NCBI GenBank assembly: GCA_944323195.1
Contig: CALURR010000075.1
Location: forward strand, 1-58,674
Length of the DNA stretch: 58,674 bases
Direction: 5' to 3'
DNA from: Candidatus Gastranaerophilales bacterium
GTDB lineage: Bacteria > Cyanobacteriota > Vampirovibrionia > Gastranaerophilales > Gastranaerophilaceae
Shown here: positions 14,681 to 23,833 of the stretch, in pieces
How positions within the stretch are numbered: the stretch's first letter is position 1
Layout: every line of letters begins with the position of its first letter
Notes under the pieces: model-generated
What the model saw: the letters and a program-made list of their open reading frames with translations, nothing else
Database searches by the model: none
What the model was told of the DNA's origin: nothing
Program-made: the position numbers and the translations under genes

Positions 14681-17305
14681 CTATACATTGCCATTGAAAG
14701 CATCAATGTATAACTGTTTCATATCTTCCATTAGAGGATATACTGGGTTAGCACCTGTACATTGGTCATCAAATGCTAATTCAACCATTTCATCTAATTT
14801 AGCGTAGAAATCTTCTTCAGAAACGCCAAATTCTTTAATTGATTTTGGAAGTTGAATATCAGTCATTAATTTATCGATAGCATCAATTAATAATTGAGTT
14901 TTTTCTTCATTTGTATTTCCGCCCAATTTCAATTCATCTGCAATTTGAGCATATCTTTCAACAGCACATGGATATTTATATTGAGGGAATGTTGCTTGTT
15001 TTTTAGGACAATCAGTTGCATTGTATTTAATAATTTGTCTGATTAACAATGCATTAGCTACGCCATGAGGAACATGGAACATAGCACCTAATTTATGTGC
15101 CATAGAGTGACATAATCCTAAAAATGCATTTGCAAATGCCATAGCTGCAATTGTAGCTGCATAGTGCATTTTTTCTCTTGCAATAGGATCGTTAGCACCT
15201 TCATGGTATGAACGACCTAAATATTTAAATACCAATTTAATAGCTTCTAGAGCATTGGAATTAGTAAAGTTTGTTGCCATACAAGAAACATATGCTTCAA
15301 CAGCGTGAACTAAAGCATCAATACCAGATGCAGCAGTTAGACCTTTTGGCATACCATCAACAAAGTTAGGATCAACGATTGCCATAGATGGAGTTAGAGC
15401 ATAATCAGCAATTGCATATTTTACACCAGATTTATCATCAGTAATGATAGAGAATGGTGTTACTTCAGAACCAGTACCTGATGTAGTTGGAATAGCAACC
15501 ATAAGCGCTTTTTTACCAAGTTCAGGAAGTTGACAAATTCTCTTTCTGATATCCATAAATCTCATAGCAATATCTTCAAACACTGTATCTGGTTGTTCAT
15601 ATTTTAACCATAAGACTTTTGCAGCATCCATTGGAGAACCACCGCCTAGAGCAATGATTACATCTGGTTCAAACGGTTTCATAATTGCAAAAGCATCTTC
15701 AATTGTTGAAAGAGTTGGATCCGGTTTAACATCAAAGAATACTTCATGATCAATTCCGATTTCATCAAGAACTTTAATAATTTGATCTGCAGCACCAGAA
15801 TTGAATAAAAATCTATCAGTAACGATAAATGCTTTTTTTCTTCCTTGTAATTCACGTAGAGCTAAATCAGTTGCACCACGTTTAAAGTAAACTTTTTGAG
15901 GAACCTTAAACCAAAGCATGTTTTCTCTCCTTTCAGCAACTCTCTTGTAGTTTAATAGATCTCTAACACCAACATTACCGGAAACTGAGTTTTTACCCCA
16001 AGAACCGCAACCTAGAGTTAATGATGGTTCCATACGGAAGTTGTATAAGTCACCGATACCGCCTTGGCTTGATGGTTGATTAATCAATACTCTGCAAGAA
16101 GGCATTTTCTTAGCATATGTATCAATTCTATCTTTTTTGCGTTCATCTGTATATAAAACAGAAGTGTGACCAGCACCACCTTTTGATACAAGCGTATATG
16201 CCATATCAGCTGCTTGTTCAAAGTTTTCTGCTCTGTACATAGCTAAAATTGGAGATAATTTTTCTCTTGAGAAAGGATCTGCCCAATCAACTGATGGTCT
16301 TTGAGCAATTAACACTTTTGCATTTTCAGGAACTTCAAAACCTGCTAATTTTGCAATTGTGTGTGCGCTTTGGCCAACGATTTTCGGATGAGCTGTTCCT
16401 CTTTGTGGATCAATAAATGGAAGGTCGATTAGTTTTTGCATTTCAGAATCACTTAACAAATAAGCACCTCTATATGCAAATTCTTTTCTAACTTCTTCAT
16501 ATACGCTATCTACAACAACAACTGATTGTTCAGAAGCGCAAATCATACCATTATCAAATGTCTTAGACATCAATACAGAAGATACTGCCATTTTAATATC
16601 AGCAGTTTCATCAATAACAGCTGATGTATTACCAGGACCAACACCCAATGCAGGATTACCTGATGAATATGCAGCAGTAACCATACCTGGGCCACCTGTT
16701 GCTAAAATGCAAGAAATCTTTTTATGTTTCATTAAGCAACCTGATAAATCAATTGAAGGTACATCAATCCAGCCAATAATATCTTTAGGAGCACCCGCTT
16801 TAACAGCTGCTTCTAAAACAATTTTAGCTGCTTCAATTGTGCATTTTTTAGCTCTTGGGTGTGGTGAAAAAATAATACCATTTCTTGTTTTTAGAGCAAT
16901 TAATGATTTAAAAATTGCAGTTGAAGTTGGGTTAGTAGTAGGAACAACACCTGCCAAAACACCCAAAGGTTCAGCAACAATTTTAATTCCATTTGCTTTA
17001 TCTTCTTCGATAACACCACAAGTTTTAGTGTTTTTATGTTTATTGTAAATGTATTCAGATGCAAAGTGATTTTTAATAACTTTATCTTCTACAATACCCA
17101 TTCCTGTTTCCTCATGAGCCATTTTAGCAAGAGGAATACGAGCCTTGTCTGCTGCAGTTGCTGCTGCTTTAAAAATTTTATCAACTTGTTCTTGTGAGAA
17201 TGTTGCATATACTTTTTGAGCTGCGGCAACTCTGTCGATAAGAGCTTCTAACTGTTCAACAGTTTCAACCAATTCGGTTGTTTTCTTTTCTTCAGTAGCT
17301 GTCAT
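14681..17305 (-). CDS. adhE: Bifunctional acetaldehyde/alcohol dehydrogenase AdhE
   Basis: AdhE reduces acetyl-CoA to acetaldehyde and then ethanol, reoxidising two NADH. The aldehyde dehydrogenase half (about 1-440) has the catalytic cysteine in NGMICASEQSVVV. The iron-dependent alcohol dehydrogenase half (about 450-874) has GGGSPMDAAKVLWL and the metal-binding HSMAHKLGAMFHVPHGVANA. I start it at ATG 17305, which has AAGGAG at good spacing; an upstream in-frame ATG at 17371 lies in the -35 element and would be untranslated. The 874 residues match the usual length. It is expected to form spirosome filaments. Rex next to it probably controls it. Confidence 0.97.
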   Translation of the reverse strand: MTATEEKKTTELVETVEQLEALIDRVAAAQKVYATFSQEQVDKIFKAAATAADKARIPLAKMAHEETGMGIVEDKVIKNHFASEYIYNKHKNTKTCGVIEEDKANGIKIVAEPLGVLAGVVPTTNPTSTAIFKSLIALKTRNGIIFSPHPRAKKCTIEAAKIVLEAAVKAGAPKDIIGWIDVPSIDLSGCLMKHKKISCILATGGPGMVTAAYSSGNPALGVGPGNTSAVIDETADIKMAVSSVLMSKTFDNGMICASEQSVVVVDSVYEEVRKEFAYRGAYLLSDSEMQKLIDLPFIDPQRGTAHPKIVGQSAHTIAKLAGFEVPENAKVLIAQRPSVDWADPFSREKLSPILAMYRAENFEQAADMAYTLVSKGGAGHTSVLYTDERKKDRIDTYAKKMPSCRVLINQPSSQGGIGDLYNFRMEPSLTLGCGSWGKNSVSGNVGVRDLLNYKRVAERRENMLWFKVPQKVYFKRGATDLALRELQGRKKAFIVTDRFLFNSGAADQIIKVLDEIGIDHEVFFDVKPDPTLSTIEDAFAIMKPFEPDVIIALGGGSPMDAAKVLWLKYEQPDTVFEDIAMRFMDIRKRICQLPELGKKALMVAIPTTSGTGSEVTPFSIITDDKSGVKYAIADYALTPSMAIVDPNFVDGMPKGLTAASGIDALVHAVEAYVSCMATNFTNSNALEAIKLVFKYLGRSYHEGANDPIAREKMHYAATIAAMAFANAFLGLCHSMAHKLGAMFHVPHGVANALLIRQIIKYNATDCPKKQATFPQYKYPCAVERYAQIADELKLGGNTNEEKTQLLIDAIDKLMTDIQLPKSIKEFGVSEEDFYAKLDEMVELAFDDQCTGANPVYPLMEDMKQLYIDAFNGNV

Positions 17306-17343
17306 TTTATATTCTCCTTTTCGTGAAAAAAATCTCAATTTAA

Positions 17344-17371
17344 ATTTTACATCAAAATTAATAAATGTCAA
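17344..17371 (-). promoter_or_regulatory. Promoter of adhE
   Basis: On the minus strand TTGACA (17366-17371) is followed after 16 bases by TAAAAT (17344-17349), a near-consensus sigma-70 promoter. The leader to the ATG at 17305 is about 30 bases. Confidence 0.75.
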
Positions 17372-17433
17372 TCGTACACTATTAATTTTTATAAACTTAT
17401 TTTATAGTTTTAGCAACTAATTTTATTGCTGCG

Positions 17434-17442
17434 TGTTATAAT
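17434..17442 (+). promoter_or_regulatory. Extended -10 promoter of the small membrane protein gene
   Basis: TGT followed by TATAAT (17437-17442) is an extended -10 element. Transcription would begin near 17449, at the AAGGAGG, giving a very short leader before the ATG at 17461. Confidence 0.55.
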
Positions 17443-17460
17443 AGCAAAAAGGAGGTGTGC

Positions 17461-17769
17461 ATGCCTAGGGTATTTTCAATTGGACAAATTAACAATAAGA
17501 CAAATTCAGCTGCATCATACATTACAAGAAGTGCAGTTGCCAGCGCCGGATTAGGAGCAACAGTACAAGGCGCATATGAATTAGGTAATTATTTAAAAAA
17601 TTTAAAATCAATGAAAAAATATGGTGTAACAACTGATTATTTAAAATTAATACCAAAAAGTATTCTTAGTGCTGCAGGACATTCTGCATTATTAGGCGTA
17701 GTTCTATCAAGCGCATACATCCTTATAGATAAAATCAAAAACAGCAAAGCAAACAATAAAAATCAGTAG
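17461..17769 (+). CDS. Small unknown membrane-associated protein (102 aa)
   Basis: I recognise no family. The ATG at 17461 is five bases past AAGGAGG, so it is preferred over the in-frame GTG at 17455. Two hydrophobic, Ala/Gly-rich segments (about 18-45 and 68-88) flank a basic loop, and the C-terminus is Lys/Asn-rich. No signal peptidase site is visible. It is followed by a hairpin and the TOPRIM gene. The hydrophobic pair resembles one unit of the triplicated protein at 12262 in style, but not enough to claim homology. Confidence 0.7.
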   Translation: MPRVFSIGQINNKTNSAASYITRSAVASAGLGATVQGAYELGNYLKNLKSMKKYGVTTDYLKLIPKSILSAAGHSALLGVVLSSAYILIDKIKNSKANNKNQ

Positions 17770-17775
17770 AAATTA

Positions 17776-17798
17776 AGCGGTTGCAATAAACAACCGCT
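17776..17798 (+). terminator. Hairpin between the small membrane protein and the TOPRIM gene
   Basis: AGCGGTTG (17776-17783) pairs with CAACCGCT (17791-17798) around a 7-base loop, 11 bases before the next ATG. No T-tract follows, so it may be a weak terminator or an RNA structure affecting translation of the next gene. Confidence 0.5.
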
Positions 17799-17809
17799 AT
17801 TAAGTAATT

Positions 17810-18769
17810 ATGAAGTTTAAAAAAATCCCAAAGGAGTATTTTACAACAATTCTCGACAGACTAACTCGATTTGAACCTGCATACATACGCTATGATCGAG
17901 TTTTTGATGATATTATAAATAAATTTTGTCTTGAAATAAAAACAAAAGATATTGACCTTGCAACAAAAATCAAAATATCAGAAGAAATATTTAATTCATC
18001 ATTATCATCTATCAGTGCCAATACAGATATAAACAAAATTTTGATAAATCTTGAGGATAAATATTTTATTTATAATGAGTTATCTTATCAATACCTATCG
18101 AGCCGATTATTTATATCTGATATGTTAAATGAAATTGATGAAAAAAATATCATATCTAAAAATTTATTATGGATCAAAAACGTAAATGACTCCAAAGACA
18201 ACATCTTTGAACTCAGAAAAAAGAATTCATTATTATATCCAATTGAAAAAATTATATTATGCGAAGGGCAAACTGAATATACACTTTTAAACACCATTTT
18301 CAAATTATACGACATAAATCTTGATAAGCTTGGTATAATGGTAATTCCTGCCGGAGGCAAAAATCAAGTAGCAAGAAAATATTACTCTATGATTGAATAT
18401 ACAAAACTTCCTTTTTTTATTCTTTTAGACAAAGATGCCTCGCAAACAAGAAGTTTAATAGAGCCCAAGCTCAGACCGCAAGATAAAATTTATTTGCTTA
18501 AAAGCGGCGAATTTGAAGACTTAATTCCAACAAACGTACTTTTTAAAACAGTTAATTATATCCATCAAAACGAATTTAATTGTTTGTATGATGATTTTGA
18601 CAAAAATGCCTCAATGGTCGAAAATCTGGAAAATGTATACAAAAAATATGGTTTTGGAGAATTCAAAAAGGCACAATTTGCACTGGAGCTTAAAAATTTT
18701 ATTGAAAAATATTTAACCAAAGACGATTTTTTTAACACAGAATTTGAAACAATTGTCAAATCATTGTAA
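17810..18769 (+). CDS. Stand-alone TOPRIM-domain protein (OLD-nuclease-like)
   Basis: The C-terminal half holds a TOPRIM-like fold: a hydrophobic strand with the catalytic glutamate, KIILCEGQTEYTLL (about 144-157), then FFILLDKDAS (about 201-210) with the DxD pair, and ESGEFEDL-like acidic residues in SGEFEDLIP. TOPRIM domains with such motifs occur in OLD-family nucleases, topoisomerases and primases. Here there is no ATPase domain; the N-terminal 140 residues are helical and unrecognised. A nuclease or DNA repair role is inferred. It lies 18 bases upstream of the SDR-like gene and may share its transcript. Confidence 0.6.
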   Translation: MKFKKIPKEYFTTILDRLTRFEPAYIRYDRVFDDIINKFCLEIKTKDIDLATKIKISEEIFNSSLSSISANTDINKILINLEDKYFIYNELSYQYLSSRLFISDMLNEIDEKNIISKNLLWIKNVNDSKDNIFELRKKNSLLYPIEKIILCEGQTEYTLLNTIFKLYDINLDKLGIMVIPAGGKNQVARKYYSMIEYTKLPFFILLDKDASQTRSLIEPKLRPQDKIYLLKSGEFEDLIPTNVLFKTVNYIHQNEFNCLYDDFDKNASMVENLENVYKKYGFGEFKKAQFALELKNFIEKYLTKDDFFNTEFETIVKSL

Positions 18770-18787
18770 ACAAATTAAAATGTATAT

Positions 18788-19663
18788 ATGGATAAAATTT
18801 TTATTACTACCTCAGGCGATATTTTAAGTACATGTCTTGCCGAGATTTTACTAAAAGATAATGAAAATATAATTTACACACCAAATGTAACATCAGGAGA
18901 AAATTTTTCAAATATATACAATTTTCTCAAAAATGACAATTACAATCCAATTGGCGATGATGTACCAAATTCAAAACTCCCAATAGTTGATTATATATAT
19001 TTTCTGGATTGTATGGATACCGATAAATATCTTGAAAATAAATATAATTTTTCGATAAACCTTATTAACAAAATTAATAATTTTTTATTACACACAAAAC
19101 AAACTGGTGCTAAAATACTATTCACCTTGCCTTTTTGTGACTACAGAAAAAATAATAAAAACTTGTATGAGTATTATAATTTACTTGCACTAATAACAAA
19201 TTTAATCACATTGTTTGGAAACGAAAACAAAATAAATTATCAAATAACCCGATTATGTGATATTTATGGAAAATATTGCACAATTAATTCAAATAATACT
19301 GTTGCAAAAATTATCTTTAATACAATTAATAACAAAGAAATAACATTAAATAATAACATCTTTCACTTAATTTATGCTAATGATGCAGCAAACATTTTAA
19401 TAAAAATTATGAACACAATTAAAACAGATGACATAATCGATGTAGCATCTCAAAGTGTATACTTAGATTTTGATATTGCAAAACTAATTGCTGATAAACT
19501 AGGCAAAAAGAACAAAATAACAATTAAAGATAATTTAAAAAAATTACCCGATTTTATTCCAAATCTAAGCTATCTAAACAACAATAATCTAACCCCAAAA
19601 ACCACTTTATCAGATGGACTTGATGAGGTTATAAATTATTTTAAACTTGCGTATTTTAGATAA
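18788..19663 (+). CDS. Divergent NAD-dependent epimerase/dehydratase-like protein
   Basis: The 291 residues look like an extended short-chain dehydrogenase. The segment RLCDIYGKYCTIN (about 157-169), followed by FHLIYANDAANILIKIM (about 196-212), is the pattern of nucleotide-sugar epimerases. The N-terminal glycine motif (FITTSGDILSTCLAEILL) is degenerate and the usual YxxxK is not clear, so it may be inactive or have another role. It ends abutting the convergent nadC stop at 19664. The genes upstream and downstream give no pathway. Confidence 0.45.
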   Translation: MDKIFITTSGDILSTCLAEILLKDNENIIYTPNVTSGENFSNIYNFLKNDNYNPIGDDVPNSKLPIVDYIYFLDCMDTDKYLENKYNFSINLINKINNFLLHTKQTGAKILFTLPFCDYRKNNKNLYEYYNLLALITNLITLFGNENKINYQITRLCDIYGKYCTINSNNTVAKIIFNTINNKEITLNNNIFHLIYANDAANILIKIMNTIKTDDIIDVASQSVYLDFDIAKLIADKLGKKNKITIKDNLKKLPDFIPNLSYLNNNNLTPKTTLSDGLDEVINYFKLAYFR

Positions 19664-20524
19664 TTATTTAATATAATCAAAAGCTAAATCAAGAGTAGGA
19701 GCTTTCATCACTATTGCACTGGTTGAAATAATATCAACACCGGTTTTCGCTATTTCTTCAATATTATCTAAAGTTACGCAGCCTGAAGCCTCAACAATAG
19801 CTTGCTTATTAACAATTCTGACACATTCATTCATCATATCAGGAGTCATATTATCAAGCATAATAATATCAACATTATTTGCCAATGCTTCTATAACTTG
19901 TTCTTTTGTATCACATTCAACTTCAATCTTATGAGCGTGAGAAATGTTTTTTCTAACTTCGCTAACTGCAGATGTAATTGAACCGCCAAGCAAAGCTATA
20001 TGATTATCTTTTAACATAACACAATCTGATAAATTGAACCTATGAACATAATTACCACCAACTTTAACTGAATATTTTTCAAATAATCTAAAGTTTGGTG
20101 TATTTTTTCTTGTGTCAACAACTCTAACATCATATTTAGAAATTTTTTCTTGAAATTTTCTTGTAAATGTGGCAATACCGGACATTTTTTGCACAAAGTT
20201 AAGTGCCAAACGTTCTCCTGTTAAAATATATCGAGCATCACCTTTGATATGAGCAATTTTATCACCTTTTTTTATTACATCTCCATCATTAAAATAAAAT
20301 TCAATATTAACACTGTTATCTGCCAATAGCTTAAAAACTCTTTTAAATACATCTTTACCGCACAAAACGCCATCACATCTTGTAGTTAAGTACAATTCAA
20401 AAACAGGGTTATCAAGATTAGCACACACCGAATCAGTTGTAATATCGCCATAATACATATCTTCTTTTAAAGCTGATAAAATAAAATCATCAATTGCAAA
20501 ATTATTTAACCAATATTGTTTCAT
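19664..20524 (-). CDS. nadC: Nicotinate-nucleotide pyrophosphorylase (quinolinate phosphoribosyltransferase)
   Basis: NadC converts quinolinate and PRPP to nicotinate mononucleotide in de novo NAD synthesis. The 286 residues contain ALKEDMYYGDITTDSV near the start, RNTPNFRLFEKYSVKVGG (about 140) with the basic substrate contacts, HNLS-like NLSDCVMLKDNHI, and IMLDNMTPDMM plus EASGCVTLDNI. The gene overlaps the 3' end of nadB by 23 bases, so they form an operon. Quinolinate synthase (nadA) is not in the window. The length is typical. Confidence 0.95.
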   Translation of the reverse strand: MKQYWLNNFAIDDFILSALKEDMYYGDITTDSVCANLDNPVFELYLTTRCDGVLCGKDVFKRVFKLLADNSVNIEFYFNDGDVIKKGDKIAHIKGDARYILTGERLALNFVQKMSGIATFTRKFQEKISKYDVRVVDTRKNTPNFRLFEKYSVKVGGNYVHRFNLSDCVMLKDNHIALLGGSITSAVSEVRKNISHAHKIEVECDTKEQVIEALANNVDIIMLDNMTPDMMNECVRIVNKQAIVEASGCVTLDNIEEIAKTGVDIISTSAIVMKAPTLDLAFDYIK

Positions 20525-22121
20525 ATTTACCTTTTCTTTCTAAAATATTTGTATCTTTCTTAGGTGCATCATCACGATAATGAGCGCCGATTGAATCTTT
20601 TCTTTTTAGAGCAGCTTCAGATATTAATCTGGCAGTACAAATTGCATTTTTTAATTCATATTTTAATCTTGAATTAGTTGTATGAAGATTATTTAGTGAA
20701 AAATCAATCTCATTTATTTTTTTTATCGCAACCTCAAGCGAACTTTTATTACGAACAATTCCGACATATGTGCTCATTGTATCCTTTAGCTCATCAAATA
20801 ATGACTGTATTTTTTCAATTTCATCATGGCAATCATCATCGGAAGAAATATATTTATCTATGGCTTCCATTAATTTAGCACCATGTTTTTTGGGTGGAGC
20901 AACATGACTATGTATTAATTCATCAGCTAAAGCATCTGCAAAAACAACACACTCAAGCAAAGAATTTGAAGCAAGTCTGTTTGCACCATGGAGTCCGGTT
21001 GAAGCACATTCACCAATTGCATAAAGATTGTTTATTGACGTTTTAGATGACAAATCTGTCTTAATACCACCCATAAAATAATGCTCAGAAGGAACAACAG
21101 GAATCAACCCGCTTTCAAGGTCAATATTATTATCCTCACATAGTTTAGTAATTGTTGGAAATCTTTTTTTAAATTTTTCAATACCAATTTGAGAAATATC
21201 CAAGTTTACATAATCAGAACCGGTATTTATCATTTCTTGTCGTATTGCCCTTGCTACAACATCTCTTGGCGCCAAATCAGCAAGATAATGATAATTTTTT
21301 GCAAAATATTCACCATTAATATTAACCAGCTTAGCCCCTTCTCCTCTAACTGATTCTGAAACTAACGGGCTCGTTTTTTTATTTTTAACATAAAGTGAAG
21401 TGGGGTGAAATTGAACAAATTCCATATCCTGCACTTGCGCTCCTGCATTATACGCTAAAGCAATCCCATCAGCAGTTGATTCAAGAGGATTCGTAGTATT
21501 TTTATACAACTGACCAATTCCGCCTGTTGCGATTACAATATTACTTGTATAAATTACTTCATAACTATCATTTACCCAATTATAAGCAATAATACCTTTT
21601 GCACTATTATCATCATCAATTAATAATTCAACAGCCATTGTATTATCATATAAGTCAACATTAGATGACTTTTCAAGCTGCTTACAAAGCGCTTCTTCAA
21701 TAACTCTACCTGTTGAATCACCCTTAGCATGAAGTATCCTAGGGCAGCTATGAGCTCCTTCAAGAGTAAAGTTAAATTCATGCTTTGAATTTTTATCGAA
21801 TTGTACGCCAAAGTTAATCAAATCTTGAGTCACTTTAGAAGATTGTTTTGAAACAAATTGTACAGCAGAAATATTGTTTAATCCACATCCGGCGTCTATT
21901 GTATCTTTGATATGTGATTCAATAGAATCTTTTATATTTATTTCAGGAATAACGCTTACAATACCGCCTTGCGCTAAAGAAGATGAGCCGGAAAATAAAT
22001 CTTTTTTTGTAATAATTAAAATACCATCACTAAATTCTTTATTTTGTGCCAATTTATTTGCAAGAAATAAGCCGCTTATTCCGCTACCAATAATAGCAAC
22101 GCTATATTTTGAATACTTCAT
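20502..22121 (-). CDS. nadB: L-aspartate oxidase
   Basis: NadB oxidises L-aspartate to iminoaspartate, the first step of de novo NAD synthesis. The FAD site is VAIIGSGISGLFLANKLAQN. SSSLAQGGIVSV and the HPTSLY and HEYF-type motif (SEHYFMGGIKTD) identify the succinate dehydrogenase/NadB flavoprotein family. RDVVARAI and GANRLASNSLLE carry the substrate-binding arginines. The 539 residues fit the family. It may work with fumarate as acceptor under anoxia; that is known for the family and not shown here. It is followed by nadC with an overlap. Confidence 0.95.
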   Translation of the reverse strand: MKYSKYSVAIIGSGISGLFLANKLAQNKEFSDGILIITKKDLFSGSSSLAQGGIVSVIPEINIKDSIESHIKDTIDAGCGLNNISAVQFVSKQSSKVTQDLINFGVQFDKNSKHEFNFTLEGAHSCPRILHAKGDSTGRVIEEALCKQLEKSSNVDLYDNTMAVELLIDDDNSAKGIIAYNWVNDSYEVIYTSNIVIATGGIGQLYKNTTNPLESTADGIALAYNAGAQVQDMEFVQFHPTSLYVKNKKTSPLVSESVRGEGAKLVNINGEYFAKNYHYLADLAPRDVVARAIRQEMINTGSDYVNLDISQIGIEKFKKRFPTITKLCEDNNIDLESGLIPVVPSEHYFMGGIKTDLSSKTSINNLYAIGECASTGLHGANRLASNSLLECVVFADALADELIHSHVAPPKKHGAKLMEAIDKYISSDDDCHDEIEKIQSLFDELKDTMSTYVGIVRNKSSLEVAIKKINEIDFSLNNLHTTNSRLKYELKNAICTARLISEAALKRKDSIGAHYRDDAPKKDTNILERKGKYETILVK

Positions 22122-22245
22122 TGTTATTAATCCCCATATTAATTAAATAATATAATATAAAAACAAATTAAATAAAATCCATCTTGTTAGTGATTATTTT
22201 TCTTGATAAAATGTGTTAGTAAAAAATTATTTTAATGAGGTTATT

Positions 22246-23784
22246 ATGACAAATACAAAAAAAAGAGCATTATTGTGCATCCTGGATGGATGGGGTATAT
22301 CAAAAGATACAAAATATAATGCAGTTTATTCAGCAGAAACACCAAATTTTGACAAATATTTTAATCAAATGCCATCTACAACAATTCATGCCGATGGTCT
22401 GCATGTTGGACTTCCGGAAGGACAAATGGGAAATTCCGAAGTTGGACACTTAAACATTGGCGCAGGAAGAATTGTATATCAAGAATTAACAAGAATAAAT
22501 AAAGCAATTGATGATGGTGACTTTTTCAAGAATGATGAGTTTCTTAATGCTATAAACCATGTTAAGAAAAATAACTCTGCTATGCATATATATGGACTAG
22601 TTTCACCAGGAGGTGTACATAGTTCAATGAAGCACTTAAATGCATTAATTGAAATGATGGCAAATAATGGCCTTAAAAATGTATACATACATGCATTTCT
22701 TGATGGCAGAGATACCCCGCCATCATCAGCAGTTGAATATTTAGCTCAAACTGAAGAAGTGTTAAAAAAACATAATTTACCTAAAATAGCATCAATTATT
22801 GGCAGATACTGGGCTATGGATAGAGATAAACGCTGGGATAGAGTAGAAAAAGCTTATAATTGTTTAACTCTAGGCGAAGGAATAAAAGAAGAAGATTCAC
22901 ATACAGCTATTGAAAATTCATACAAAAACAACATAACAGATGAATTTGTTGAACCAACAGTAATTTCTCAAAGAAGAATTGAAGACAATGACGCTATTAT
23001 TTTCTTTAATTATAGGCCGGATAGAGCTCGTGAAATTACAAGAGCGTTCAATGATATACATTTTGACGGATTTAACAGAAAAAAAATAATAAACAATCTT
23101 TATTATGTATGTATGACTCAATATGACGAAACTTTTGATGTTCCTGTTGCATTTAAGCCGCAAACACTTACTAATATTCTTGGCGATGTATTAGATGAAA
23201 ACGGCATTAAACAATTTAGAACAGCTGAAACAGAAAAATATGCTCACATTACGTTCTTCTTTAACGGCGGTGTCGAAAAATCAGGAAAATTAGAAACAAG
23301 AGCACTTGTAAATTCGCCTAAAGTTGCGACATACGATCTAAAGCCTGAAATGAGCGCATATGAAGTTTGCGATAATGTTTTAAAAGCACTGGATAATCCT
23401 GAATATGGTTTCATTTTAGTAAACTTTGCAAACCCTGATATGGTTGGTCATACAGGTGTTATGGATGCTGCAATTAAAGCTTGCCATGCAGTTGACGAAT
23501 GTGTTGGAAAAATTGCTCAAAAAGCACTTGAAAACGATGTAACAATGATTATAACAGCTGACCATGGAAACGCAGAATGGATGTATAACGAGCAAACACA
23601 CGCGCCACAAACAGCTCACACAACAAATGTTGTCCCATTTATCATTGTTTCTAAAGATAAATATGAATTAAACTCTGATGGTGCTTTATGTGATATTGCA
23701 CCAACCATTTTAGATATATTAAATCTAAAAAAACCACAAGAAATGACAGGCCATTCAATGATTAAGCAAATGGCAATCAAATAA
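22246..23784 (+). CDS. gpmI: 2,3-bisphosphoglycerate-independent phosphoglycerate mutase
   Basis: GpmI interconverts 3- and 2-phosphoglycerate in glycolysis using two Mn2+ ions. The start at ATG 22246 has TGAGG five bases upstream and gives 512 residues; an upstream in-frame ATG at 22213 has no Shine-Dalgarno. LLCILDGWGIS holds the first metal ligand and Ser64 in GQMGNSEVGHLN is the phosphoserine. DGRDTPP, NYRPDRAREITR and the second metal site TADHGNAEWM are all present. It is the only glycolytic gene in the window. It is followed by a bidirectional terminator. Confidence 0.97.
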   Translation: MTNTKKRALLCILDGWGISKDTKYNAVYSAETPNFDKYFNQMPSTTIHADGLHVGLPEGQMGNSEVGHLNIGAGRIVYQELTRINKAIDDGDFFKNDEFLNAINHVKKNNSAMHIYGLVSPGGVHSSMKHLNALIEMMANNGLKNVYIHAFLDGRDTPPSSAVEYLAQTEEVLKKHNLPKIASIIGRYWAMDRDKRWDRVEKAYNCLTLGEGIKEEDSHTAIENSYKNNITDEFVEPTVISQRRIEDNDAIIFFNYRPDRAREITRAFNDIHFDGFNRKKIINNLYYVCMTQYDETFDVPVAFKPQTLTNILGDVLDENGIKQFRTAETEKYAHITFFFNGGVEKSGKLETRALVNSPKVATYDLKPEMSAYEVCDNVLKALDNPEYGFILVNFANPDMVGHTGVMDAAIKACHAVDECVGKIAQKALENDVTMIITADHGNAEWMYNEQTHAPQTAHTTNVVPFIIVSKDKYELNSDGALCDIAPTILDILNLKKPQEMTGHSMIKQMAIK

Positions 23785-23799
23785 ACTGATTATTAAATA

Positions 23800-23833
23800 A
23801 AAAAATGGAAGATATAATCATCTTCCATTTTTT
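23800..23833. terminator. Bidirectional terminator between gpmI and lgt
   Basis: ATGGAAGAT (23805-23813) pairs with ATCTTCCAT (23820-23828) around a 6-base loop, with A-tract before and T-tract after. It can stop both convergent genes. The lgt stop codon is inside the hairpin (23818-23820). Confidence 0.85.

Noticed and set aside
17306-17371. Longer AdhE reading frame starting at 17371
   Set aside because: The upstream ATG falls in the -35 hexamer, and a good Shine-Dalgarno precedes ATG 17305.
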